Source: Takakia lepidozioides (taxonomy: Eukaryota; Streptophyta; Takakiopsida; Takakiales; Takakiaceae). From it: 64,000 nucleotides of DNA. The stretch lies in NCBI GenBank assembly GCA_030704615.1, contig CM060734.1, forward strand, positions 60,220,042-60,284,041, in the 5' to 3' direction. Below, piece after piece: positions 48,571 through 60,700 of the stretch; position 1 is the stretch's first letter; every line of letters begins with the position of its first letter. Made by a program: the position numbers and the translations under genes. The notes beneath the pieces are model-generated. The model saw nothing but the letters and a program-made list of their open reading frames with translations. It was not told the origin of the DNA and did no database searches.

Positions 48571-51500
48571 CAGGCGCCTTGGGTCTGTCTCTCCTACGTC
48601 AACTCTTCATCTTTCTTGATAGACGTTTTGAGTGTCTGCCCATATCTTTGATCTCTCTGCACTCAAGATCATCCCTGCTAGATGAATCTCGAAATGGCAA
48701 AACCGGTTTGATGCTTCATCTTCCACTAAACAGCTGTGACCCGGAAGTACATAGGCAGCGCCTTTCTTCACATATTGTGATGAACTTTCACTCAATACCT
48801 GGGCTGACACGCTTTCCTTCAAGCCATCCACTGACAATTTCGCCCTCAATATTTCTCTTTGGCTTTCTCTGTCCAAGCTAACATATAGTTTACCTGCCTG
48901 AGCTTCACTACCAGTCTCCAGAGCAGCACCCACCTGGGAAGATGACCCATCGAATGTCCTCAAAACAGCCCAATTTCAAGAACTCCGTATTAATTTCACG
49001 CTTCAAACCGACCTCCCTCCCTCCCTCACATTCTCTCCCGCTCCGCTGCAAAGATTTTCACGAGACGTTCTGTGTCTCGTTCTTCATCACCCGGGGCTAC
49101 ATTAGCAGGGTTTACCACTGGGTTTAATGTCCAATTCAATGTGTCTGTAAGTTTAGAGGCCGCCCTCTAACCTGGGCCGAGTTACTGATTAGATAGTCGA
49201 TAACTGCAAAATATCTTGCGTCCATATGGAAATCTCCTCTTTCTACCCGAACATCTCACAGATGTGAAGAAAGGCGAAAGAGAGATGGGGATAGTGAGAG
49301 GGGACACGCCCAACTTTCTGTACGTTGCATTACGCACAATCAGATCTGCCAACCCCTTCTGCTCTCCACATATCACAGCACTCCGCAACCACCCAACAGA
49401 ATCTGTGAAGATCAAACACAGTATTCTTTGAGCTTTCCACCTCCATTACGCTCTCCAACCACCCACACTAGCGTTCTGGATAGGCATTTGCTACGTGGCT
49501 TCATATAATTGGCTAATTCAGTTCGCGGCAGGTCTGTTAACTCTTTTCTTTCTTTCTTTCTTTTACTCTTAGAAGGGGTTGGACTCCATAGCTTGCACTC
49601 CAAGTTCTCTCTGAATCTTCATTTGTCTTCTGCCCTTGCGTTACATGAGAGAACCAAAATATGTAAAGTGACTAGTGTTAAAGTAGATGCGGCATTGTGG
49701 TCTTTGGACTTTTGAGATTTGCAGTTGCGGCTAACATCAGGCAGAAAGCACTTTATCCAATCCACTATTGTTGCTGTAGCTCGCAGTTTCAGAAATCGAT
49801 TAAATATGAGTTAGTGGTGGGTCGTGTCTCTTCACGTATGTGATCTTTTCTTGCCTTGCCATTTTTAATTTGGCTTGCTCTCGTTCAGCTTTTCTCCAGT
49901 TCAGTTTACAGGAGCTGGTTTGCTCAGAACTGACCCTTTTTAGAACTAAGTCAACTTGGGTATCGTGCTGCTGAAATCTTGGGCATCCACCTTGACAACC
50001 GCCGGGCCCGACATTTTTGCAAGGCCTTTCATGAGTTTCGAGGGAGTTGAAGTAAGGCTTACATGTTGTCTGTAACCTGTGGGTGTCGGAACTGCACATG
50101 GTTCTTGTGTTCCTCAACCACTCTGTTTTAACCAACGCTCCTGTTTGCCTTCTATTAGTTCTTGGAGTATCTCCTCAAGTATGTGAAGCTTCCGGTACAT
50201 TTCTGTCCTTTCCATTCATTGCATGAGGAGAGAGAGGCAGGTGCTCAATTGGATGGCTTGTTGGGAGTCATGGCTCCTGTGAAATTTTATTTGAGAAATA
50301 TCCACCAGATATTCCACTGGCGTAGAATGGTGGAACGGCTTGCATATCCTTTTCCTTGCTGTTAAACTGCCAGTCTTGCAAAACCAAGTTTCCGGAAGCC
50401 GCAAGCTCTACCCATTTCGCGTTTGCATTCATTTGCTCCTTCACATACGCTTCCTGCTGCTATGATTGAACATTCGCAGATAGATACCCATTGTGACAAC
50501 CAACAATCTAGACTTGAATGAAACTCATGCCCTGCATTATCATTTACAAGTTTTCGATTCACGTTGCCCGGCGTGGAAACCCTTATTGCACAAAATGGCA
50601 AAACTCGTGTAGTTCAAACAGCCAGTCCTCATGAAGCCCACGCCCAGCTTGAAGCATAGGTAAAGGTCGAGTGAAGTCTTTTGGAACAGAGGCCATGTTT
50701 CTGTACTTCCAGTGTGTATGTACTTCGGTTGGCTTGGCATCCAGGTGCAAGCCTCCTCCTCTCTTCTGGCTGTTCTGGGAAAGACCATGCAATTACTTTG
50801 TTCCAAGTTTTAGTTTTCTGTTCTTACGAGTTCCTACACAGGGATCATAAAGTTCCCCGTCCTTGATGAGGGTAGGCACGTAGACACATACGACAATTGC
50901 TGCTTCTTCAATGTGATGCCAGGAGGGTGCTCTCCTTTCATATTCACTGAGCAGAAGTTGAACACCATATGGTTATCAACAACGACACTCTGAATACTTG
51001 GGACCAATTCTGCAAGGACGGTCTTGGAGTCACCTACACAGCCTGCATGTAGTTTTCATTCCCGCTTTACAGCCATGGCTAGCCTGCAAGGCTTGTCTGT
51101 AGCTGCCTTCTCGAGCATTCTCACTGCTTAGTGGTCACTTCCTTTTTAACCGCCAAGGCACAAGTTTGGAGTTGAGGTATGGTAATAGCTGGTTGTCTAT
51201 GGCATGTGAGTTTAGACACATTAGAAGGCAACAATCCATCTTGTTTTCCACTCCCTCCCCCACTGTTCAACTCCTTTCTATCATATCGAACACCCTGTGT
51301 GTGTGTCTGTCAATTACCTTCTTGTTGTTGCTGCAAAATAATTAACTCCATGCCATAGGTCTGATCCATATGTTGGTGAATCAGGATACTGCACAGCCAC
51401 CAACATCACACTTTGGAGCTGGGCAGAGAATATGTAGAGATATAGGAGAAGTTTCATCTGCAAGGACCCAACTTGGAACCGCTAAGAACAAGCAAACATA

Positions 51501-52119
51501 TGCACACCCTGCATCCACCTTCCAGCTTCCATTAACTCTGCACTGTGGTGATTAGACAGAGACACCTTTTTACTTAAGTAAATATATATGGAAGCAGGCA
51601 AGAAAATGTATGGCAAAAAACGCATACTGCTGCTATATACACAGGATCCATCCATGTCATTCCATAATGCCATACAAGATGAAAAAAACTGAACCATCAT
51701 ATGCATAAATTTCCTCTTATTCTCGCGTCTAGGAAGTTTCCTGAGAAGTTCAGGATTATATCTGACAAACAATCCTCTGCAGGGGCCCATGAAAACACTC
51801 ACAGCTACTCATTTCCAATCCCAGGTCGACATTTCCAAAATGTAGAAAGGATGTGGAGGCACGAACACACTTCTACAGGGCAGGCACTACAACTGGGGCA
51901 AGACTATATTAGCCCTTGGTATATATCCACCAAGAGCATAATATCATGTTCTCCCCCTCAGCAATACTTACAAAATTAAACACAAATATTGTACCTGGCA
52001 ACTGTAAAAATGAGTACAAAATTAGCAATCCCAACAAGTCTGAGAGAACATCTGGGAGAACAAGAAAATGTCACAGCGCTTGTCATCTTGAACCAGCTCC
52101 ATTTCAACCCCAATGCTCA
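48571..52119. other. Region between PPR-SMR and metacaspase genes
   Basis: About 3.5 kb. Apart from the open frame 48607-48963 (minus), I recognise no coding segment. Open frames around 49500-50400 and 50540-50806 have no family motif. The right end should include the metacaspase 3' UTR. Confidence 0.45.
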
Positions 52120-55100
52120 TCAAGTTTCACAGATGAAGACAGACTCCACATTTGAGTTGCTGCAATACAAGCAGGGGTGCTGCTTGAAGCCTTGCTTGGC
52201 TAGCACTTTGCGCACTTCCAGGATTAAGTCACGGTTACTGATGGTGGACGGAGTTTGGGCCAACACAGTTTGAATTGCATTACTGAATGCCCCATAGGAC
52301 TCAGCTGTGTTGTTCGATGGGTTAGCGTCCGCAGATGTCTCATCCGACTGACACCCACTAAGCAGAATACCAACATCAGGGTCCACACGAGTGGGGCGAG
52401 GTGGACCTGCCTGTTCCGCAGGTGCCACGTAGCTGGCAGCTTCATCCTCACTTTGGCCACTTAGTTTTGCCTTGAGGAACTGAGTAGCTAAACTGGAAAC
52501 AGTTCCCATCCATCCACCACCTTGCCCTCCTCCACTCTGCAGAAATAACCAGTCTCGTGAGCACAGCTTGGAGTACAACCCCCCTTTCTTAAGACTAGCA
52601 TGATCGCCCCTTTCCCTGTCCTGTCTACAGTGTGGAGGGCATACATAGCTACAGGCCACAGCCTCTCTCTCTCTCTCACTCTCTCTCTCACTCTAGGCTC
52701 TCTGGCTAGGCAAACGTCTTATGAGTACATTTTCTCTCTCTAGGCCACAAGGCTACGGAAAACGTCTTATGAGTATGTTTTCTCTCACAAGGGGCCTACG
52801 GCCACAAGGCTCCGGTAAACATCATCCTATTGAGTACATTCTCATACCCAATTCCCAGCCATCGAAATATACTGAATACACTTTCACCATACAGTGGTGG
52901 GTGTTCAGTCCACAGATGCATTACGTTTTCTCTCACAAGGGGTCTATGGCCACAAGGCTCCGGTAAACATCATCCTATGAGTACATTCTCATACCCAATT
53001 CCCAGCCATCGAAATATACTGAATACACTTTTACCATACAGTGGTGGGTTTACAGTCCACAGACGCATCTCAATCAGCAATGAGGCTTTTAAAGGTGCTT
53101 CCACACTTGACACTCACTGAAGTTGAAAAGGAAGTTTCTATCCAGATCTTACCTGCACCTGTGTGAGGAGAACATTCATAAACATCTTCACAGTAGGACT
53201 GGCCTGGTCCCCAAACATGTCAAATAGGGTTGTCCGGATGTTTCCGACAGAAACATTCTGTCCTGACCGCTGACTCAAAATCTCTGTCAAAGATTCAATT
53301 GGAATATTTCGAGACTTCTGCCTTGGTGCAGCTGCCCCGTAACCGACTTCTCCATATCTACCACCATCATGGATTGGCCGACTACCCTCATAACCACCTG
53401 CCTCCTGGTGACCATGACCATAGCTTGCCTGACTACTCTTGTAACCTCCTGCTTCATAACCACCATAGCCTCCTTCCTCTGCTCTCTTCTGCTGTAGCAT
53501 TTCAAAAGCGTAACTGGTTTATTCCAATTCACTGAACTAAGAGCCAGCTCAAGCAGTAAGCTGCAACTAACTCCAGGACCTGAAACTGCCCGTGAGCTCT
53601 GACACAGATCCAGAGGCAGAAATAACAATAGGAAACCAGCTGACAGCCCACTACCTTGTCGTCATCACAACCTTGTCTAGACGGCATGAGTTTGATCCAG
53701 CCAACTCACACCACAAATACATATTGCAAAAATCGACAACCCAAGAATTGCAATTAGCTGCAAAAATGAACCTTTAACAATCACAATCGAAGTACTCATC
53801 GTAAAGACACGAACAAAGGCCCACAACATTAGGTGGAACTCGCAGGCAGCAATTCCCTGCTTGTATGCAACCAAAGCAAGCTCCCATTCATCCCATCCTC
53901 ACAACCAGCAAGAATAACGTGGCAGAGCATCTCAACTTGAATGGTGCAACCATAGTTTCAAATTGCAAGTGTAACCTCTTACCTGATTGCCATATCCTTC
54001 CGCATACGCTCCTTCAGTGCGGCTCAGCCATTCTCCTCTATAGCCTTCCTCACCGTGGGATCGTCCTTCACCTCTGTAACCCTCATCTCCATAAACTCTT
54101 CCCTCTCCTCCTCCATAGCCATCTTCACCATGCCGCCTTCCCCCCTTACCTCTGTCCTCCTCTCCATATCCTCTACCCCCCTCTCCTTCATAGACCTCCT
54201 CTCTCCGGAGTCTACCCTCTTCTCCATAGCCATCTTCTCCATGGCGTCTCTCTCCTCTGTAGCCCTCCTCTCCAGTGCGAACCCCCTCTCCTCCATAGCC
54301 CTCCCCTCCATAACGCCTCTCTCCTCTGTAGCCCTCCTCTCCAGTGCGTCTTCCTCCTTCATAGGCCTCCTCCTTGTGGTGCCTCACGCCTTCCCCACCA
54401 TAACCTCTTTCTACAGCCTGTCTACCCTCTTCCTCATCCCTATCTGACCTTTCATACTGTCTCCCTCCCTGACTTGGAATTTCAAAGTCCCTTGTTTGAA
54501 CCCCCTTGTTGCCTACCCCCTTGTCGCCTACCCCCTTGTCGCCTACGGCTGACAGCCCCTGGGAAACCATCCCCATCAAGCCTGACCGTGGTGCTCCATC
54601 ACCTTGGCCCCCTGCATATGCCTGCAGACCCTGAGAGAGTAATCCCATGAACCCTGCTCCTCCGCCATTTCCACCTCCAGTTCCAGCTCCAGCTCCACCC
54701 CCAGTTCCACCTCCGGTGTGTCCACCTCCAGCACCTCCACTTGCAGAGTGACTAGCCCCAATCTGTTCCGTTTCATTGTCAATTAGACCCCCACTATGGC
54801 AGGAATCGGAAATCATATAGAAGGTAACACCTGCCGGAATTTGGTTCACCAGGTCTCTAAAATCATCGTCTGTAGACACGCAAAGTGTTCACATATTAGT
54901 CGAAATGCAAAACTGGTAAATGAGCTGGTAGAGCTGTGAAAGGTTTCATCTGCTTAGAAAATGGAACTCGGACACAAAGACAGATTATCAAAGTCAAAAT
55001 CACAGAAAGAGAGAAACCTGTGAGAAGATTCATATCAGTCGGCACAATCGCTTCCTCGGATCCAGTGGCATCAGTCGCTCCAGACTCTTGGGGCACCTAT

Positions 55101-56220
55101 TGAAATGTGACCAAGTTTTACACGCCGAAACACAGTCTAAGGAACAGAAAGAGACTCCAACACCTACTTGATTCCAAGAGTACGTCGATCAGTTGGTTTC
55201 TATGCCAAGGATGGGCAAATTTACACTGGGTGGGCGAACCCATAATTATGGTAAGAAGGTAATGACGAAAAGGAGATAGCTATATTAGACCCCCGGTTAT
55301 TCGACAACGTCTGTTGGGTTCGAATGTCGTCGTGGAACTCTGGAAGACGAGTCCTCTGAAGCAAATATGGTCTGCATCTTCCAGCTAGAAGCAATGCCTT
55401 CTTACACATATGTGCAGTTCATTTCATGAGCTGGCATTAGATTGGATACTGGAACAAAAGTACAACAGCCACTAAGAAGACAGTGTTACAGAAGCGACTT
55501 TTCCACTACAGAGCTACTTCATGAAGCTCAGTTTCCGTAGGACATCGGAATGCAATCGTACTAAGATATGCACATATCATCCTCCAATGACAAACACAAT
55601 TAGCCCCCATCACTTACGAAGAGCATTTGGAACAGTAGCTTCTCTGGTTGAGTAGCTTACTGTAGCTTTTGTTTTGTTCTCTAGCTCAGTAGCTTACTAT
55701 AGCTTTTGTTTTCTTCTCTTGTTTTTTGTTCCTCCCCCCCCCCCCACTTTTTTTGGGAACTTCTCATCCTATGTACGTTCACCCATTGTACATGTTGTAA
55801 ATAAAGTCTTACGGGGTTTCATCATCATAGAACAGAGCGACAGAAAACGCTTCACCCACTGTGAATGTGGGCAGCTCGGATGCCTATGTCAGTAGCAGGT
55901 GCGATCTAAACCTGCGAAGAATGCACTTTCAGCCACATCACACTCTCTCTTACCTGTGTGCCATGGCCACTGTAATGAAACACCAGCACGTCCCCAGATT
56001 CAGACCCTTTGATGAGCTTCCCCAACGACGATCGGATGTTAGCCCCAGTAGGCTGAGGACCGCTCTTCTCAGTGTCAAGAAGCACCAGAATGTCTCTCTG
56101 GTCAAAACCAAAGCGCTCTATCAGAGTTTTCTGCATACGCTTCACATCATTGGAACATCCATGAAGCTCAACCTTTGTACCCGGGTAGTTGCACCCCACT
56201 AGCAGCGCCCTCTTCGACAT
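52120..56220 (-). CDS. Type II metacaspase with greatly expanded linker, 5 exons
   Basis: Type II metacaspases are calcium-dependent Arg/Lys-specific cysteine proteases that act in wounding and cell death. Exons: 56220-55954, 55096-55018, 54869-53983, 53491-53153 and 52536-52120. All phases agree and give 662 residues. The p20-like part has YSGHGTQ with catalytic His86 and [13 protein letters not shown] with catalytic Cys139, the same numbering as AtMC4. After about residue 150 comes a linker of roughly 320 residues: Gly-rich (GGGTGGGAGAG), then Arg/Glu/Gly/Tyr repeats ([20 protein letters not shown]). The p10-like part follows: [58 protein letters not shown] and [18 protein letters not shown]. 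Arabidopsis type II enzymes are about 370-420 residues, so the extra length lies in the linker. The catalytic residues are intact, so activity is likely. Confidence 0.95.
52783..53078 (+). repeat. 148-bp tandem duplication in metacaspase intron 4
   Basis: Copy 1 starts at 52783 and copy 2 at 52931 (both tctcacaagg). Each holds the LINE tail motif (ggccacaaggctccggtaaac, catcctatgagtacattctc) plus ccagccatcgaaatatactg and catacagtggtgggt. Differences are few, so the duplication is recent. Two further tail motifs stand just upstream at 52695-52780. Confidence 0.85.
54020..54370 (-). repeat. Coding minisatellite of the metacaspase linker
   Basis: Within exon 3, units coding for variants of [10 protein letters not shown] / [10 protein letters not shown] recur irregularly, at about 10-27 residues per unit. 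The plus strand therefore also stays open (ctcctctccat-type repeats), which explains antisense open frames here. Confidence 0.75.
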
Positions 56221-57781
56221 GATTTTTCTCAGTCAATGCAGCCCACCCACAACACAATCAATCAATCAATCTCTCTCTCACTCTCTCTCACTCTCACGCT
56301 TCTCCTACACAAACACGATCGCTGCGCCCTCTCCTTGTATGATCGAACACAACCCAACTTCTACTCCGCCACTGAATATGCTTGAGACTTAGTGCTGAGG
56401 CTAGCCCCGTCTGATTTATCCCACGCGTCCAGGTACGCGTTGAACACCGACAGAATCTTGCGGCACAGCTGGACACTTCACCGACCACACAATCCCATAC
56501 CATCCAATGCTCTTCCGATACGTCGCAGGGTCTCATCATGCGAGTCGACTGCCTGGCAGCTGTCGTGGAGACATTCACGAGAGAGATCAACTGGCATCTT
56601 CTCCCCGAGGGCCCACTTCACAAACATTCAAGTGTTGTTGAAAAACGACTGGATTGAAAACAGCAAATGTCATGTGGACACTTTACAGTGTGTCACGTCG
56701 ATGAGATGGCGCTGCCTCCATGGAATGTTAACCTACATGGCCAATTTGTCGTCACACTTCTCAAGTAAAAGTTTGCATCCTTCCCTCCACCGAGTCCACT
56801 CTCTCTCTCTTATCAAAGCTTTCCAACGTCCTCTCCGGGTATGAGCTTACCAAATGGTTGTCAATAAAACTAGCAAGCCTCTCATACATCTAAACTATGG
56901 AAGCAGCATGAGGTCCTCCAATGATCTGCAAAATGTGGTGAATGGCTGCCACCATGTCAAAGTGGACTTGAAAGGCCCTTGCTTGAGCTGAAATCGTGCT
57001 ATAAATTCCGATATAATATGCTGTCAAGCTCATGCTCAAAGCAACAAGTACATTTTGCCATAGTTGGACCATGCGAAGAAATTGGGAAGCAAATTTTGAA
57101 GGAGCCGAGAGGAGAGGAGAAGAGAGGAGAGGAGGAGATGAGACAGAAGAAAAATATGGCAGCAAGCCAAGAGCTCCACCAAATGCATCACTTGGACACT
57201 TTATACTGGGGTTCAACAAAAATACCATTTGTAGCAAATTAGGTGACAGATTCACAGACATCCTCAGTGTGTTCATGAGGCGCATGGCAAACCCCATCTG
57301 TTTTCATGTCTTGTGCTCAATGAAAGGTTGATGCACGCAGAGGTATTATTTCAGGAAAAAACTCAGGCAAACATTACATGCATTGTTTGCATCAATGCTT
57401 TTCTGTCTCCTAAAGTTTATGTTCTTCAAGCAAGCTAGTGGAACTTGTCATAGGCAGAGAACCAAGCCTCTTCACCACTCGTGAGAACTGGCAGGCTCCC
57501 CCTGCAGGGTATTTGTGCAAACTCTGGAAAATGCTGCGCATGAAAGGATTTTCCATATTTTCCATATTCACGTACAGTAATCAACCCTCACTTAGAGGGA
57601 GCCTTTGGCAAACTGCTATATTACAAGTGGTATGTTAGTGGGAGAATTCGCCAGAATCTACTAGACTCTCTCAGAAGTAACAACCACTACATGTGAGAAT
57701 CAGACTACCAATCCTACAGTGTTAAATGTGAGGGGGTTGCCATCATACAATTCAGCAGGAAGCAGCAGCTAAAATTACACA
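56221..57781. other. Intergenic region between metacaspase and SWC4
   Basis: About 1.6 kb. The left end holds the metacaspase promoter and 5' UTR, with a (CT)n tract at about 56270-56296. The right end is the SWC4 3' UTR. A purine-rich stretch (gaggagaagagaggagagga) lies near 57111-57130. No gene recognised. Confidence 0.5.
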
Positions 57782-60700
57782 TCAGCCTTCTGAACCCTTC
57801 AACTTTCGCGCTCTCTTGTGATAAGGTGGAGATGATGGTGCCTCTGAGAACCGTGCTGGTGCCTAGACAGCCAGAGCAGCAAAAAGAAAGTAAAAGTTAG
57901 TGAGACCCTTGATAGAAATCCCTCCCAATTCAACCCCTCACTTCAGAATCTTACATGTACTCTTTAGCAGGCTACATATTACTTTTCCACATAGTTAACT
58001 CCCACTTGTCCCAATGAATGGACGGAACCTTAAGCCTCAGGCAATAAAAGATGAAAAATAAAGCTTGAGCAGTAACAAGCTGGAGGATTGCTATCAATTG
58101 GATATCCTTTGTACAATTTACAATTAGGAGGATGGGAAAAATCCATGCCTGACAGATGGCAGATTCTGCAGTACCCTTTGCAATCTCTACTGAGAGATGA
58201 TATTCCAGTAATACGACACTAAATCTCACATTCCTTTGGATACCAAAACATTACTTATTGATTAAATCAACGGCTTGGTTCACTGAGAAGGCGCTGCATT
58301 TGCATAAGGAAATGAAGATAGACGTTGGGGAACCCACCTTACGCTTATGTTCCCGCTTGCCTACACGTTCACCTGCCATCCAGAGAGAGCTTCGTGAGAC
58401 AGGGATGAGAGAAATCTAGAAGCTGGGGTTTCTTGTTTTCATAGGGCAGGGCAGTTTTGGTATTTGGCCTCTCCCTTGGTGGCGTTCATATTCCATAAAA
58501 AAGTTTTCTGATAGGGTTTGAATTAGGCTCTTGCGTGTTGACCCCTTTTTCAAAAAGAATGAAGACAAGAGAACACACTTTTGGGCCGGATAAATTGCAT
58601 GCCACAATCTAGTGTGTTAATGCATCAATTGATCCCTCAGCTTGAACAGGGCAAAGAAATCTCTTCGAACCCTCCAAGAAGATGATGAAATCTGTGTGGA
58701 TATTGCGTTTAGAACAGACCAATAATGCATATCCAAATGAATGCAAGAAAAGACTCCCACCTGAAAATGGGTCCGCATCAATGCCAATAGCAGTGGCCCG
58801 CGTGGAAACACGCTCATGATCACCACCACGATGGGATCGCTGCATTTTAGCCCACACATGCAGAGCTTAAATTGTTTCCTACTGCTAAGTCCTAAGAAAA
58901 CATTCATAAATGACATCAAGTCCGTGTGATCCCGACTAGCATGTTGTTTGCGTTGATTAATCCACGAGCTGCCCATAATACTGAAAGGGGCATGCCATAC
59001 AGTGACATCACGCAAAAATGAGTGGACAACCCAACTATGTGCATGGCAGCCAATCAAGAAGATACTCGGACCATTTCTCTCAAAATGTCCCCTGTGGCCC
59101 CTATCATGAGAACACAAAGAGACTCTACACCATACTGACCTTAGGGGTGTTCGGAGTGGCAGGAATGTCTGCATAAGGATTTTCACGCAGTGTTGCCACC
59201 TCACTCTCCTTCCACTGCACCTGTTCATGTCCAACCAAACCCAAGTTGACATGTTAAAAGAAACTAGCCTAAAACTGATAACAAGGGGGTAGAAAACTCA
59301 TAAGATGTTCGCCATAGCCTTGTGGCCATAGACACAAAGGACAGTAGCCAGTACAAAATTAAGGCAAAGCAATTTTATACAGAGTACAATCTAGCCAACT
59401 TAATAATAAAAAAGCAAGAGGGCTCATGAGAGAAGAGAGCATGATTCAATTTAAAACTTCAACCCAGTCAGTATGTGAGGTACCTGTTTTTGAAGTTGAA
59501 GAAGCCCAAGGACTTCTTTGCGAAGCTCCAAATGCTCAGAACAAACTCCCGGTGTGGGCACCTTGGGCTTCGCACGGATCTGCTCTTTTCCCCCACACTT
59601 CTCTTTCTTAATTCTCTTGCAATTATTCCAAACAAACCGCCCAACAACTGGAGACTGTTTTAAGCTGGAAATGCTACATTAGATTGTACTCATAAGACGT
59701 TGTTTGCCGTAGCCTTGTGGCCATTGACCCCGCGCCCAGTTTGAGCGGGAACAAAAGGGACAGAACCTACCTCTGTCAGGGGCTGACGTTGGTAGTAAGA
59801 CTTACCTCCATATAAAGAATTAATCCGGGTTTTCCAGATATCCTCTAGAAATCCCTTCACACAAGCATCTATCTGCTGTGTGTGATTTGCCCAAAAACTA
59901 GGCCTCAGGAGGGCCTGGGCTTTTGGCTCAGCCTCGAGACTTTCAAAGTTGGTAAACAGGGGTACAGGCACAATTCCCTTAATAGATTTGAAGAGAGCGT
60001 CTCTTTGGTGAGAGAACCCCGGACAGTGTATCAGAAAATGAATACTGTCTTCAGATTGCCCACACAACGGGCAATTGCACTCTCCCTTTCCTCTCTGCTT
60101 CTGTTTGCTGTTCAAAGGTAGGCTTCCTGCCCTGAGTTTAAATTTCAGTCTAGTGCCGAGAGTGGGTAGACCCTTGAGGTCATCCAAGATGTCCTCCCTT
60201 TCTGCCTAACTTCATTTTCATCAGACAATCTCATGGCAACAGACATGGCTGAGGACACTACAGCCTCTAAGTCAGATTTATCCAGCAGGGTCAAGACTTG
60301 CGGATCCAGGTCCAGGTCCTTGAGGATCTCTTCTACTCTCTTCTGCCAGGACTTAGCCTGTTTGACAGGGCGGTCCTGTTTCCAAGATATAGAGTCGATT
60401 AATTTAGGATATCTGGTGTTGGGCATATGTTGCAGCTGACCCCACCATCTGACCTTGAATTCATCTCATCGAGAGCTTAAGGACGGAATGCCAAACTCAA
60501 CCCGAACAGCCACATTGGCTGTTTTGGAGCATGCTGACATACACTCCTTAAGCACCCCCACTTGAATGGATTCTAGAGACTTAGCCTGGTTGGAGTTATC
60601 AACCCATATAACAGATCCGTACTCCAAGGCAGGTCTAATAACGCGACAAAGCATGGTTTTAGAAACCTCCCCACTGAATATCTTTGCCCCACCGAGAATA

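Noticed and set aside
53865-54650. 261-codon plus-strand open frame, Pro/Leu/His-rich
   Set aside because: It is antisense to the repeat-rich metacaspase exon 3; the low-complexity repeats keep several frames open at once.
55300-55340. Sequence ggttcgaatgtcg resembling a tRNA B box
   Set aside because: No matching A box at the right distance and no cloverleaf by eye; it lies in a metacaspase intron.
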